From Caldithrix sp. (lineage in GTDB: Bacteria > Zhuqueibacterota > Zhuqueibacteria > Thermofontimicrobiales > Sulfurfontimicrobiaceae), in assembly GCA_020722815.1 (NCBI GenBank), contig DYKB01000018.1, positions 1 to 64,000 of the forward strand: DNA of 64,000 nt, written 5' to 3'. The translations under genes and the position numbers were made by a program. The notes under the pieces are model-generated. The model was not told the origin of the DNA. It saw nothing but the letters and a program-made list of their open reading frames with translations, and made no database searches. Numbering within the stretch: position 1 is the stretch's first letter; each line of letters starts with the position of its first letter. Shown here piece by piece: positions 9,817 to 19,152 of this stretch.

Positions 9817-10899
9817 TTAATTACTTGTTAAAATTGAAGTTGAGATGATTTTTTCAATATGTTCACTGGCCTTGCCATCGCCAAATAACATTTTGGGAGA
9901 ACTGGCAGGTGCAAAAAATTGAATTGCTTCCAAAATTCTGTTTTTATCGGCTCCCACCAATATATTCCAGCCATCAGCAACTGTTTCCACCCACTCCGTT
10001 TCTTCCCGCAGGGTGATGCAGGGAACCTGAAAAAAATAGGCTTCTTTCTGTATGCCACCCGAATCCGTTAATATTTTTGCAGCATTTTTTTCCAGAACCA
10101 ACATGTCCAGATAACTTACAGGTTCAATATTTACAATGGATTGGCTTGATTCAACCAGCGACCAGAGCCGAAATTGTTTGAGAGCGTTCACCGTCCGCGG
10201 ATGTACCGGAAAAACAATCGGCACCTGGCTTTCATGAAAGGCATCGATGATATTTTTTAAGTTTTCCGCTGAATCAGTACTATGCGCACGATGGACCGTC
10301 GCCAGAAAATAATTTTTGGGTGAAATGCCCAGTTTTTTGAGTATTGACGATTTCTTTTCAGCGATTTCACCAAACTGAAGCACGGCATCATACATTACAT
10401 CGCCAACCAGATGCACGCCGGATTCAATGCCTTCGCTCTTCAAATTTTGTACCGCTGTTTCGGTGGGACAAAATAGCAAATTCGAAATTTTATCTGTCAT
10501 AATGCGATTGATTTCTTCCGGCATGGTTCGATTAAAACTGCGTAAACCAGCTTCGACATGTGCGACTGGAATGAGCAATTTCACCGCCGCCAACGCCCCG
10601 GCCAGCGTTGAATTGGTATCGCCATAAACAATTAATAAATCAGGCGTTATCTCTTTTAAAATATCTTCGGTTTTTTTAAGCATCTCACCGGTTTGGGAAG
10701 CATGAGAGCCGGAACCAATTTCCAGATTGATATCCGGATCGGGAATTTGCAATTCATCAAAAAAAACCTGAGACATCTGTTGGTCATAATGCTGACCGGT
10801 ATGAATTAAAAATTCTTCGTGTTTTTGGCGAAGTGTAGTCGAAAGGGGCGCAGCTTTTATAAATTGTGGCCGCGCCCCGACGATGGTTGCTATTTTCAC
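9817..10899 (-). CDS. UDP-sugar 2-epimerase, non-hydrolysing (WbpI/WecB family)
   Basis: A 360-residue GT-B-fold epimerase that inverts C2 of a UDP-activated N-acetyl sugar. It has GARPQFIKAAPLS at the N-terminus, HTGQHYDQQMS, YGDTNSTLAGALAA, HVEAGLRSFN.TMPEEINR and the C-terminal TDSGGIQKEA motif. GARPQFIKA and HTGQHYD resemble WbpI (UDP-diacetamido-glucuronate epimerase) more than E. coli WecB, which has GTRPEAIK there. Together with the neighbouring WbpB-like oxidoreductase and WbpD-like acyltransferase this suggests a mannuronic-acid-type precursor, though dehydrogenase and aminotransferase partners (WbpA, WbpE) are not in the window. Plain UDP-GlcNAc 2-epimerase activity remains possible. 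Confidence 0.9.
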   Translation of the reverse strand: MKIATIVGARPQFIKAAPLSTTLRQKHEEFLIHTGQHYDQQMSQVFFDELQIPDPDINLEIGSGSHASQTGEMLKKTEDILKEITPDLLIVYGDTNSTLAGALAAVKLLIPVAHVEAGLRSFNRTMPEEINRIMTDKISNLLFCPTETAVQNLKSEGIESGVHLVGDVMYDAVLQFGEIAEKKSSILKKLGISPKNYFLATVHRAHSTDSAENLKNIIDAFHESQVPIVFPVHPRTVNALKQFRLWSLVESSQSIVNIEPVSYLDMLVLEKNAAKILTDSGGIQKEAYFFQVPCITLREETEWVETVADGWNILVGADKNRILEAIQFFAPASSPKMLFGDGKASEHIEKIISTSILTSN

Positions 10900-10974
10900 G
10901 GGTTTTTCTCATTCAAAAAAAATATTAAATCGTTGGCGATAAAATTCCAAAGTGCTATGTTATTAAATTCTCAA

Positions 10975-11217
10975 TCAGGCTGCTTCTAATTTACGAGAGC
11001 AAAAGATTTCATTTTCCTGCAACAATTCGATATCTGATTCAGCTACAGTAACAGTTACCATGGTATCACCGAATACATTAAAGACCTCTAAAGTGTAACC
11101 GTCTTCAAAATTATTTGCCGCATGGTAATCTACAACTGTTGCCACATCCCCTTTTTTTAATTTTTTTTCTGGAATGTCTCTGACTAACTTTACTTCTTTA
11201 AATAAATTATATTTCAT
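10975..11217 (-). CDS. DUF4926 family protein
   Basis: An 80-residue beta-rich protein starting MKYNLFKEVKLVRDIPEK, with KKGDVATVVDYH and YTLEVFNVFGDT, the usual DUF4926 pattern. An upstream in-frame start at 11298 would lie within the DUF6883 gene and lacks homology; the ATG at 11217 shares one base with the DUF6883 stop (TAATG), so the two are translationally coupled. Function is unknown. Such short paired genes of unknown function often move as a unit, and here the pair sits inside a polysaccharide locus to which it has no obvious link. Confidence 0.8.
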   Translation of the reverse strand: MKYNLFKEVKLVRDIPEKKLKKGDVATVVDYHAANNFEDGYTLEVFNVFGDTMVTVTVAESDIELLQENEIFCSRKLEAA

Positions 11218-11552
11218 TAGCGATTTGTCCTTTTCGCTGGAAACATCGTAATAAATTTTGTTATACCAGATAAAAATTCGGTCATCCAAATAGTACATAC
11301 AGACAATTTCTTACCATTTGGACCTATTAATTCACCTATAATTTCATACGTTTGACCATATTGCGTTTTATCCGTTGGTTTCGCATGACAAGGCAAAACT
11401 TGGTTCCGCAAATCATTTTCCAATATTTGCCAATTTGCTAAATTATATCCTATATAGGAAAGCCATTTGGATTTATCATTTCTAATTTTAGGTTTGAGAA
11501 GATAATCCGTCAGCTTTTGTTCTGAAATGAATGCATCTATTGGCAATTTCAT
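11217..11552 (-). CDS. DUF6883-like protein
   Basis: A 111-residue protein beginning MKLPIDAFISEQKLTDYLL, with a central SKWLSYIGYNLANW and a YEIIGELIGPNGKKLSVCTIW strand pair, a pattern I associate with DUF6883. Two alternative starts lie 12-15 bases upstream (11567, 11564); I favour the ATG at 11552 because GGGAAG stands just before it and the family begins there. Its TAA overlaps the ATG of the DUF4926 gene by one base. The pair may be a two-gene module of the effector/antidote type, but no activity can be read from the sequence. Family name is from memory and less certain than the gene itself. Confidence 0.7.
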   Translation of the reverse strand: MKLPIDAFISEQKLTDYLLKPKIRNDKSKWLSYIGYNLANWQILENDLRNQVLPCHAKPTDKTQYGQTYEIIGELIGPNGKKLSVCTIWMTEFLSGITKFITMFPAKRTNR

Positions 11553-11904
11553 CCAACTTCCCATCAAATGAACATTAATTTATTTCCAAAAATTCTAAAA
11601 TGAACACATAACAGAATTTGAGCAAATTCAGGAGTGCATCGCCTTTCTACGATACAATGCATCAAGGTTTAGCACACTTTTTTTTCAATAAAATCAATCG
11701 GTTAACATCTGTAGAATGATATCCCTCAAAAAACAGGAGCAAGACCTTCGAGGTTTTTCACATAATATTCATGATTTTCAGTTTAATCCATGGATTTCAA
11801 CAAGCAAACCTCGAAGGTCTGAATTTTACCCAAAATTATTGAGAGAATACAAAAAATGTATATTACTCACTCCGCACTCCGCAATCCGAAATTCGCAATT
11901 GAAT
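11553..11904. other. Intergenic region holding a 15-bp inverted repeat
   Basis: No gene is supported here on either strand. The plus-strand open frame that crosses it is the antisense of the acyltransferase gene. The only structure seen is the inverted repeat at 11742-11820. Confidence 0.6.
11742..11820. repeat. Perfect 15-bp inverted repeat with 49-base loop
   Basis: AGACCTTCGAGGTTT at 11742-11756 is the exact reverse complement of AAACCTCGAAGGTCT at 11806-11820. Each arm is itself nearly palindromic around TTCGA. The loop is 49 bases and the element lies in the non-coding gap between the acyltransferase and DUF6883 genes. It resembles the short dispersed palindromic repeats found between genes in this part of the bacterial tree; other copies are not present in this window. 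Confidence 0.75.
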
Positions 11905-12657
11905 TTAGTCCCATCCCTGATTTTCCAGCAGTTGATCCTCAGGCGTATTGCGGAAAAATTTGGCGGGTACCCCAACCACCACTGTTTTGGGTGGTACATT
12001 TCGGGTGACGACGGATCCGGCGCCAACCACGGCATCTTCACCAATTTCGATGCCCGGCAAAATCACCGCCCGACCGCCGATTCGTCCGCCATTTTTCACG
12101 GTGACACCCTTGAAATGCTTGAAGCGTTCTTCAGAGCGCCCCATAAAATTATCATTTGTGGTAACGACACCGGGAGCGATAAAGCAATAATCACCAACTT
12201 CGGAATAAGCGGTAATATAGACATTAGTTTCAAGTTTACATTTTTTACCAACAGTGCAATAATTTTCAATAGTCACCCCGCGTCCAATGATTGTATATTC
12301 ACCAATCGACACATTCTCCCGAATCGATGCCAGATCAGCTATCAGAATATTATTATTGATCTTAGCCCCGGCATAAATGACGACCATGGCGCCAACCATA
12401 CAATTATCACTAATTTCAGTGGGCGGCACTTTTTTGCTTTCCTGAAAAATGCTTCGTTTTGCGCGCATGGGCTGCTTGCCAATCACGGTGTTATCATCGA
12501 TTCGCACATACTGACCAATTTTCGTACCTTCGTAAATTGTTACATTATTTCCAATGGTGCAATTTTCGCCAATTTGAACTTCAGCACCAATAACCGTATA
12601 AATTCCAATTGTTGTATTTTTTCCAACCTTCGCGGTTTCATGAATCTGATTATTCAT
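11905..12657 (-). CDS. Left-handed beta-helix acyltransferase (WbpD-like)
   Basis: A 250-residue hexapeptide-repeat protein. More than fifteen [LIV]-G-x4 turns run from residue 10 to 230 (VGKNTTIG, IGAEVQIG, IGNNVTIY, IGQYVRID). The C-terminal part with GGRAVILPGIEIGEDAVVGAGSVV and PPKTVVVGVPAKF is the usual acetyl-CoA-binding coil of sugar O- or N-acetyltransferases. Such trimeric enzymes acylate UDP-amino sugars; pairing with the Gfo/Idh/MocA oxidoreductase immediately upstream mirrors wbpB-wbpD organisation. AAAGGAG lies 9 bases before the ATG. N-acetylation of a 3-amino sugar is the likely but unproven reaction. Confidence 0.88.
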   Translation of the reverse strand: MNNQIHETAKVGKNTTIGIYTVIGAEVQIGENCTIGNNVTIYEGTKIGQYVRIDDNTVIGKQPMRAKRSIFQESKKVPPTEISDNCMVGAMVVIYAGAKINNNILIADLASIRENVSIGEYTIIGRGVTIENYCTVGKKCKLETNVYITAYSEVGDYCFIAPGVVTTNDNFMGRSEERFKHFKGVTVKNGGRIGGRAVILPGIEIGEDAVVGAGSVVTRNVPPKTVVVGVPAKFFRNTPEDQLLENQGWD

Positions 12658-12690
12658 TATCCATTTCTCCTTTTTTACCAGATGTTAAAT

Positions 12691-13701
12691 TTAGAATTCT
12701 ATTGGAACACCATGCTGTTTAAGTGATTTTTGGGCGGCATCGAGAATTTTGACCACACGTAAGCCATCTTTTGCATCGCTGCGCGGCGTTTTGCCATTAC
12801 GAATACAATCAACAAAATGCTGTACTTCGAGCTGCAATGGTTCCTGCATTTTTATATAGGGAATTTGAATATCGCCGGTACGCAACGTGATCGCTTCACC
12901 ATACGGCAGAACAGCCCCCTGAAAATTGACCCCCTTATCGTAGATTCGCATCTTTTCAGTGGATTCCATATCATCCACCACAACCATTTTTTTAGAACCC
13001 ACAACCGTAATCTTCCGGATCTTGTGCGGATCAAGCCAGCTCACATGTAAATGCGCCATTTTGTTATCTTTAAAATGCAAGGTCGTAAAAGTGACATCCT
13101 CAACCTCTTTTCGCAAATAGCCCTGTCCGCAACAGACGACCCGTTGGGGCTCCTGATCCATCAGCATTAAAATAATGGAAATGTCATGGGGTGCGAAACT
13201 CCAAAGTGAATTTTCTTCTTCGCGAACGATTCCCAGATTAACGCGTGTTGTATAAATGTAATAAACTTCGCCCAATTCACCACTGGTAATCATCTCTTTC
13301 AATTTAAGAAAAGCCGGATGATATTCCAGAATATGTCCCACCATGACTATTTTTTTTAATTCAGCGGCCATTCGAACCAGTTCCTCACCATGCTGCACAT
13401 CCAGGACCATCGGCTTTTCCACGAAAACATGTTTTCCATTCAAAAGAGCCTTTTTTGCCAACTCATAATGCGTAATTGGCTGGGTGGCAATGACGACCGC
13501 TTGAATGGCAGGATCTTTCAAAACATCATCGACCTGAGTCGAGACGATACTATCGGGATATTCATGAGCAATTCGGTTTAAGGTCGTTGAATTCAGATCA
13601 CAAATTCGATTGACTTTAATTTGTGGATTATTAAAAAAATTCCTTAATAAATTCTTGCCCCAATTACCAACTCCAATCTGACCAATTTGTATTTTGTCCA
13701 T
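12691..13701 (-). CDS. Gfo/Idh/MocA-family nucleotide-sugar oxidoreductase
   Basis: A 336-residue NAD(P)-dependent dehydrogenase. Residues 5-12 (GQIGVGNWGKN) form the Rossmann dinucleotide loop, and VFVEKPMVLD near residue 92 contains the family's EKP motif with the catalytic Lys. WSFAPHDISIILML holds the HD-type active-site motif in the C-terminal domain. In this family WbpB oxidises C3 of UDP-GlcNAcA before transamination. The adjacent acyltransferase and the WbpI-like epimerase support a comparable pathway here, although the sequence is not especially close to WbpB. It starts 6 bases after the end of the Wzz-like gene. Confidence 0.88.
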   Translation of the reverse strand: MDKIQIGQIGVGNWGKNLLRNFFNNPQIKVNRICDLNSTTLNRIAHEYPDSIVSTQVDDVLKDPAIQAVVIATQPITHYELAKKALLNGKHVFVEKPMVLDVQHGEELVRMAAELKKIVMVGHILEYHPAFLKLKEMITSGELGEVYYIYTTRVNLGIVREEENSLWSFAPHDISIILMLMDQEPQRVVCCGQGYLRKEVEDVTFTTLHFKDNKMAHLHVSWLDPHKIRKITVVGSKKMVVVDDMESTEKMRIYDKGVNFQGAVLPYGEAITLRTGDIQIPYIKMQEPLQLEVQHFVDCIRNGKTPRSDAKDGLRVVKILDAAQKSLKQHGVPIEF

Positions 13702-13707
13702 AAGCCC

Positions 13708-14982
13708 TCACGATGCTGTTGATTTTTTTCTTTGGAAAAACTGTTTTATTTTTTCACAATCGGCTTTTAAGGTTGTCTTAATGAAACGAATTTTCTCCTG
13801 ATTTGTTTGCTGCGATTTAATTTTATTAACGTAATTCGAAAAGAATGCCTGAAAAACACCAAGCAGGAACATGATACTGACAGCGAGAATGACAATTAAC
13901 CCACGCTTTGGTTTGGAACGAAAAGCCGGCGGCAGGGCTTCATCCAGTACCTGAACCGTTGGGGTATCCTTTGTTTCCTGAATTTTTGCCTGATAATACT
14001 GTTGATTCAGTAATTCAAAAACAGTTTCCTGAACTTTAACTTCCCGCATGAGTTCGGCAAGCTGCAAAGAAACATCAGGAACTTTCACCATGGGGATATA
14101 AAATTCTGCCTTTTCTTCATCTGAAAGATTTTCGGTTCCATATTGCATTTTTGCATACTGCTTTTTTAATTCGGCAATTTCTGCCTGAAGCGCCACAATT
14201 TCTTCATGACCCGGCCGACGAATTCTCAATTTCATGGCCAACTCAACTTCTTTAACAATAATTTTCCCTTTAAGCGCCCCGGCTTCTTCAATCGCCGCGC
14301 GTGTTTGATCTGCCAGCGAGATAGCTTTATGGGTCTGCATAAAATTTGCTAGCGCCGAATCAGCCTTTTGCAAGCGTCCTTTGGTGAATTCAAGTTGATT
14401 CTCGATATAAATCCGTGAACTTTTTGCCCGCGAGGTGCTTTTTCGTTGATTGATGGAATCCAATTCCGAAGTATACGCATTCGCAACGGCAGCAGCCAGT
14501 TCAGGATTGCCCAACTCCACCGAAACTGAAATTATCCCTTCCGGTGAGGCCAAAATTGCGGTAACCTCGGTTAACTTTTCGATTCCTTCTTCCAGAATTT
14601 TCGTATCAAAATAATCCATGAGACGTTCTACTTTATCACCATAATGATACTGGCGATTCAGAACGGCCTGTTTCACACTGCGGCTGCTTAAAATTTGCAC
14701 AAAAAGTTCAGCCGTCGTATTGGTATTCAAAAATCCCAAATTCGGCAGCATGTCGGATGAAAAATTGCCGAGTGGATTTATCGAAGAATTTTTTTCCGGC
14801 GGCAATAACGTTGCAATTGCCGTATATTTTTTCGGCAAAATAAAAGTAATCAGCACGGCCAGGATGAACACAATCGCGCAATTTTTAATTATCATCCACC
14901 TTTTTTCCAGAAGGATTTCTAAAATTTCCCATAAATTGAGAGTTTTATCTTCAAAATCATCATGTTGTTCAATCGCGGTCAT
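13708..14982 (-). CDS. Wzz/GNVR-type polysaccharide chain-length protein
   Basis: A 424-residue polysaccharide co-polymerase. The N-terminal Wzz domain has a TM helix around residues 35-52 (CAIVFILAVLITFIL) followed by PKKYTAIATLLPPEK. The middle is a long coiled-coil periplasmic domain, and a second TM segment (LIVILAVSIMFLLGVF) sits near residue 370 after a Pro-rich stretch (PPAFRSKPKRG). No Walker motifs follow, so it is the kinase-less form. It would set chain length and connect synthesis to the SLBB export channel encoded directly upstream (2-base gap). Confidence 0.9.
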   Translation of the reverse strand: MTAIEQHDDFEDKTLNLWEILEILLEKRWMIIKNCAIVFILAVLITFILPKKYTAIATLLPPEKNSSINPLGNFSSDMLPNLGFLNTNTTAELFVQILSSRSVKQAVLNRQYHYGDKVERLMDYFDTKILEEGIEKLTEVTAILASPEGIISVSVELGNPELAAAVANAYTSELDSINQRKSTSRAKSSRIYIENQLEFTKGRLQKADSALANFMQTHKAISLADQTRAAIEEAGALKGKIIVKEVELAMKLRIRRPGHEEIVALQAEIAELKKQYAKMQYGTENLSDEEKAEFYIPMVKVPDVSLQLAELMREVKVQETVFELLNQQYYQAKIQETKDTPTVQVLDEALPPAFRSKPKRGLIVILAVSIMFLLGVFQAFFSNYVNKIKSQQTNQEKIRFIKTTLKADCEKIKQFFQRKKSTAS

Positions 14983-14984
14983 GG

Positions 14985-16958
14985 TTATTTACTCGCATTT
15001 TGAATGATTAAATAAATTGTAGCAATTTGTGCGAAAACCGTCATGGTATCATGAAAAATCGCCCACCAATCCCGGTGCGGCTTAGGCGGAACCCAGATAA
15101 TGTCACCAGCAACCAGTTCATCCACATCCGTATAGTCCAAAATTTCTCCGGTCACTTTCGTCACTTTCGTATCACGAATATTTGCATCCCAGGTCGCGCC
15201 ACCGGCTTTTTTCAGATAATAGCTTAATTTCATTCCTTTCTTATAAAGGACACCGCCCTGCCGTGAAACCCGACCGGTTACCTGTACGACGACCGGCGCG
15301 CGCGGAATCTGAATGATATCACCATTTTTAAGGTAAATATCTTCACTTTTATCCTGATGAATCATTAATTTATAAAAATCAACCAGCACCTGCCCCACAT
15401 CGCGTTGATTTTGCTTCATCACAAAGTATTGATACTCACTTTCACTCATCTCATCGCGCGACATTGTTTTAAGTCGTTCATATTCTTTATCAATGAAAAC
15501 ACGGGTACTTTTCCGAATGACCGTCGCTTCCCGAATCAAGGCTTCCTCGGTAAAACCACCACATTGGTTCAAAATTTCACTGAGCCAGGTGCTGTCGGCT
15601 TTAATGGGATAAATGCCAGGAAATTTAACTTCTCCCTGCACTTCCACAATGGCGCCAATCTCCCATTTGGGAATTTTTCGGATGAAAACAATATCGTCCG
15701 CTTCCAGCAGGATATTTTCGGGCGAGTCAGGATGTTTTAACAGATTTTCCAGGTCGACTTTAATGACTTTGGCATGTTTTAATGGATCAATTTTCGCGAC
15801 CTCGGCAGAAAGCGTGTACGCCATTCGGGTAATATTTCCCGCCAGCAGAATCAAGTCATTGACCCGCATATTCTCCTGCCAGGGGTAAACACCCGGCTTC
15901 TGGACCTCACCATAAATCGAAACGACGAGCGAATCATATTTTGCCCGAATAGAATGAATATGAATCCAATCTTCATTTTGAATAAGTGGCCCCGGATTCG
16001 TCGAATCGGCCATGATTTCGTGATAATTCACATTAATTAATTCGCGTTTTCGCTCCGGTGTTAATCGACTGATTTCAATCTGTTTTAAATAGGCATAACT
16101 GGTAAATCCACCGGCTAACTGGATAATATTTTTTAAATACTCGCGACCATTGGTTTTTAACTCAAAAATTTCAGGGCGGAGCACTTCGCCAGTCACTTTG
16201 ATTTTGGCTTCCATCAACGGGACGAAAATTCGATCACCGGTTTGCAATAATGGCTGTCCGGCTGTTTTCCCCTGTATCAAAAAGGCGTATAGATCCAGGA
16301 TAGCTTTACATTCATTATTCCGAAAAAGCTGAATATTTCTTAATGAGCCACGAAGCGTGGGGCCCCCGGCTTTTATTACCGCTTCTACCATCGTATTTAA
16401 AGCATTCAGGTCATAATATCCGGGTCTTTCAACTTCACCGACAATCGCCACCCGAATAAACTTGGGGCTCAATAACAGTATTTCCATATCATAATTCGCA
16501 TAGTAGCGAGCAATTTTTTTATTTAGCAAATTTCGAAAACCATCGAGCGTTAAACCGGCTACCGGTAATGCGCCAATTGATGGGATAAAAAGTTTCCCCT
16601 CAACATTGACGGTTACGTCATATTGAACAGGCTCAGCACTTCCGGACATATAAATTCCAAGCCGATCACCTGGACCTAATATATAATCAGGCGGAAGAAT
16701 TTGTGCGCCGAATTCCTCCCCACCGGCACGCTGTATATTAAACAAATCATATCCATACACACGTGGCGCTGCCGACACCTCAGTTTTGGTGGAAGGGCTC
16801 ACCTGACTTGATGACATTTGATTTGAATAATTCGGGAGATTTGATGGATTTGTTTGTTGTCCGAATACCTGAATGAGCAACAAAATTGACAATCCAGCCA
16901 GCCAGAAAATGATTTTTGATAGAGAAGGTCTTGAAATATGTTCCATAAAATGTTTCAT
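14985..16958 (-). CDS. Wza-like SLBB polysaccharide export protein
   Basis: A 657-residue export-channel protein. An N-terminal hydrophobic segment (FWLAGLSILLLIQVFG) acts as signal peptide. A Poly_export domain begins at YILGPGDRLGIYM (about residue 93), then come several SLBB domains marked by repeated V-x-GEV-x-RPG-x-Y/F patterns (VAIVGEVERPGYY, VKVTGEVLRP, VSIYGEVQKPGVYPW, VEVQGEVKFPGIYPI, VQVTGRVSRQGG). A C-terminal hydrophobic helix ends the protein. It is the first gene of the minus-strand locus. Two starts four codons apart are possible (16958 and 16946) and neither has a clear ribosome site. Confidence 0.92.
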   Translation of the reverse strand: MKHFMEHISRPSLSKIIFWLAGLSILLLIQVFGQQTNPSNLPNYSNQMSSSQVSPSTKTEVSAAPRVYGYDLFNIQRAGGEEFGAQILPPDYILGPGDRLGIYMSGSAEPVQYDVTVNVEGKLFIPSIGALPVAGLTLDGFRNLLNKKIARYYANYDMEILLLSPKFIRVAIVGEVERPGYYDLNALNTMVEAVIKAGGPTLRGSLRNIQLFRNNECKAILDLYAFLIQGKTAGQPLLQTGDRIFVPLMEAKIKVTGEVLRPEIFELKTNGREYLKNIIQLAGGFTSYAYLKQIEISRLTPERKRELINVNYHEIMADSTNPGPLIQNEDWIHIHSIRAKYDSLVVSIYGEVQKPGVYPWQENMRVNDLILLAGNITRMAYTLSAEVAKIDPLKHAKVIKVDLENLLKHPDSPENILLEADDIVFIRKIPKWEIGAIVEVQGEVKFPGIYPIKADSTWLSEILNQCGGFTEEALIREATVIRKSTRVFIDKEYERLKTMSRDEMSESEYQYFVMKQNQRDVGQVLVDFYKLMIHQDKSEDIYLKNGDIIQIPRAPVVVQVTGRVSRQGGVLYKKGMKLSYYLKKAGGATWDANIRDTKVTKVTGEILDYTDVDELVAGDIIWVPPKPHRDWWAIFHDTMTVFAQIATIYLIIQNASK

Positions 16959-17417
16959 ATCAGTAATATTTTGCGAACTAAAAAGGTTTTTAATCGTTTA
17001 TGAAGCAAGTACCAATATATAAAATTAAAACATAGCAGTCAATACTTTTTTAAGATCCCGATAGCACTTTACAAAACAGTCATATATCCAAACCCATAGA
17101 ATACCGGGGACGCTGAATGAAATATTAATAACTAAAATGAAACTTTCAAGACATTAATTGCACCAGACTACAGTGAATTTTGCTGACGAAACGGATGAAC
17201 CGTTTAGTACATAAGACTGAACCACCAGGTACACAGATAGAACATACTGAACAAAAATTTAAAAAAAAATAAATTAATTATTTACTTGATTTTATTAGAC
17301 TTATATAAATACATACTATTCATCAAATCATGGTACAGCCTTTGCATTTTCTGAAAATAAAAAAAGTTCTGCTGAATTTGCGGGTTGGGACCACAATATA
17401 AGAAGGTAACGATAACT
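16959..17417. other. Divergent intergenic region between polysaccharide locus and helical-repeat gene
   Basis: 459 bases of A+T-rich DNA without a supported gene. It must contain the promoters for both divergent transcripts. I see TTGATT at 17286 and A/T-rich hexamers after it (TATAAA at 17304), but their spacing is not right for a convincing promoter. A gene-specific transcript map would be needed to place the start sites. Confidence 0.5.
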
Positions 17418-18959
17418 ATGCAACGGAAATTTACAAAAATTTCTCTCCTCTTTCTTTTCTTTCTGAGTCTGATCGCTTTTGAGGTCGTCCAGGCGCAAAC
17501 CAGTCGTGTTTCACTATTAGTCCAGATTCGACAATTGGAAGAGCGACTGAAATTTACGGAAGAAATCGTAAATTCTTACGGAAATAAAACCGCCAGGGAT
17601 CATTTAAAGCGGGCTTATGATTTATATCTCCAGGCTAAAAACCAGATTGAAAACAATCGACTCATTCTGGCAATAGGGACTGTCCGTCAGGCGAATTTTT
17701 ATATCGATTTAGCCATTAAAACCACGCTGGCTAATTCGGGACGCAGAATGGCGGAACAACTGGAGGAGCTCATTCGGGAAGCCGAGCAATCAATCTCAAA
17801 TTGTCAAAATAAAAAGGCCGAACGCTTTTTGGTCCAGGCGAAAGAAAATCAAAAAATCGGACTGGGACTGATTACCCGCAGCAATTTTCAGACAGGTTTG
17901 GAGCACCTTCGAATTGCGCAAATGTTAGCTGAGAAAACGATCACGTTATGCGGTGGTAAAAAACAGACGCAGCGTGACGAAGCTTTCGATGAAAAAGAAC
18001 GTTTTGAAGAACTACTTGAGAACGCACAGCAGTTGGCAGAAGAGAATCCCGGTCAGGTGGCGGCCATTTCTCAAATCGAGCAGGCACTTAAGTTGGCGGA
18101 ACAAGCGGATCGGGCACTTCGGGTAAATGAACATAATAAAGCCTTGCGTCATTATTATAATGCAACCAGAATTTTACTGCGTGCCATTGAACTGTTCGAT
18201 AGTAATCAGAATTCCAATCCGGTACAATCTGAAGGTAAATTGAAACGGGAACTGGATTTACTCGATTCAGCCATTGAACAGGTTAAAAATAAATTAGATA
18301 AAGAACCAAATCCAAATGCGCAATTTTTATTACACCGGACAGTTCGTTTAAGAAATGAAGCCATAGCCGCCTTTGAAGGTCAGCACTTTCTCATTGCACT
18401 TCGGAAATTGAAACTGGCCCAGAATACCATCGGTCGGGCATTGGGATTTTTCAAATTAAATAACCATTTTCAAAATTCTCGGGGAGGTGATGGTCACAAA
18501 GAGCTGGATCAGCTTGAGCGCGATATTGAGCATGTCAAAGAAAAATATGATCTTAAAAACAATTCAGAAGCTTCCAAACTTCTTGAGATGATTCTGGAAA
18601 ATTCTCAACACGCCCGTAATGCGTATCGGCAAAATCGACCGCTGCAGGGTCTGGAGTACATTTTAATTGCACAGCAGCTTCTTAATTGGACTGAAAAATT
18701 ATTTGAAAATAGCACGAATGAAGAAAAAAGTGTTGACCAGATCAAATCACAATTACAGCAATTTGATGAACAATATGAACAGTATACCGCCGAAATAAAT
18801 GGATCAGACGATGCCGCGGCAAAGGAATTACACGAACAGGCTCAAAATTACCGGCAAAAAGCAGAAAGCGCATTAACTCAAAATCAATTATATGTCGCAA
18901 TTGGTACACTTAAAATTGCGCAGCAATTACTTCAAAAAAGTATTGAATTAATTCGATAG
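17418..18959 (+). CDS. Secreted helical-repeat protein of unknown function
   Basis: A 513-residue exported protein. The ATG at 17418 opens a classic signal peptide (Lys-rich start, then SLLFLFFLSLIAFEVVQAQ); a TTG 11 codons upstream is less likely. AAGG lies 11 bases before the ATG. The mature part is almost entirely amphipathic helix and appears to contain five or so degenerate copies of an about 90-residue unit with a pattern like LDQLEx-I-x-VKxK, then A-xx-ALxxNxxLxAIxxLKIAQxLL, repeated through to the C-terminus. This resembles TPR-like or coiled bundles but I recognise no named family. It may be co-transcribed with the large CnaB-repeat protein that follows at 19153. Confidence 0.8.
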   Translation: MQRKFTKISLLFLFFLSLIAFEVVQAQTSRVSLLVQIRQLEERLKFTEEIVNSYGNKTARDHLKRAYDLYLQAKNQIENNRLILAIGTVRQANFYIDLAIKTTLANSGRRMAEQLEELIREAEQSISNCQNKKAERFLVQAKENQKIGLGLITRSNFQTGLEHLRIAQMLAEKTITLCGGKKQTQRDEAFDEKERFEELLENAQQLAEENPGQVAAISQIEQALKLAEQADRALRVNEHNKALRHYYNATRILLRAIELFDSNQNSNPVQSEGKLKRELDLLDSAIEQVKNKLDKEPNPNAQFLLHRTVRLRNEAIAAFEGQHFLIALRKLKLAQNTIGRALGFFKLNNHFQNSRGGDGHKELDQLERDIEHVKEKYDLKNNSEASKLLEMILENSQHARNAYRQNRPLQGLEYILIAQQLLNWTEKLFENSTNEEKSVDQIKSQLQQFDEQYEQYTAEINGSDDAAAKELHEQAQNYRQKAESALTQNQLYVAIGTLKIAQQLLQKSIELIR

Positions 18960-19152
18960 AAAGAGAGGTGAACTGCTAAAATTAACATGAAAATTAAATA
19001 AAACGCCCCAATCAAACATTGAATCCGGAAAAATAACCGAGGACCCGGGACAATATTGTTGAGGCGTCAATTCCACTTTCTTTAAATAACAGGAAATGAA
19101 TTTATCATTTTCAGGAATCAAAATCAACAAAAAAATTTCAGGAGATTGGATT

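Noticed and set aside
11716..12726. 336-residue plus-strand open frame
   Set aside because: It is antisense to the hexapeptide acyltransferase; its repeats of Asn, His and Thr are the reverse reading of the beta-helix codons.
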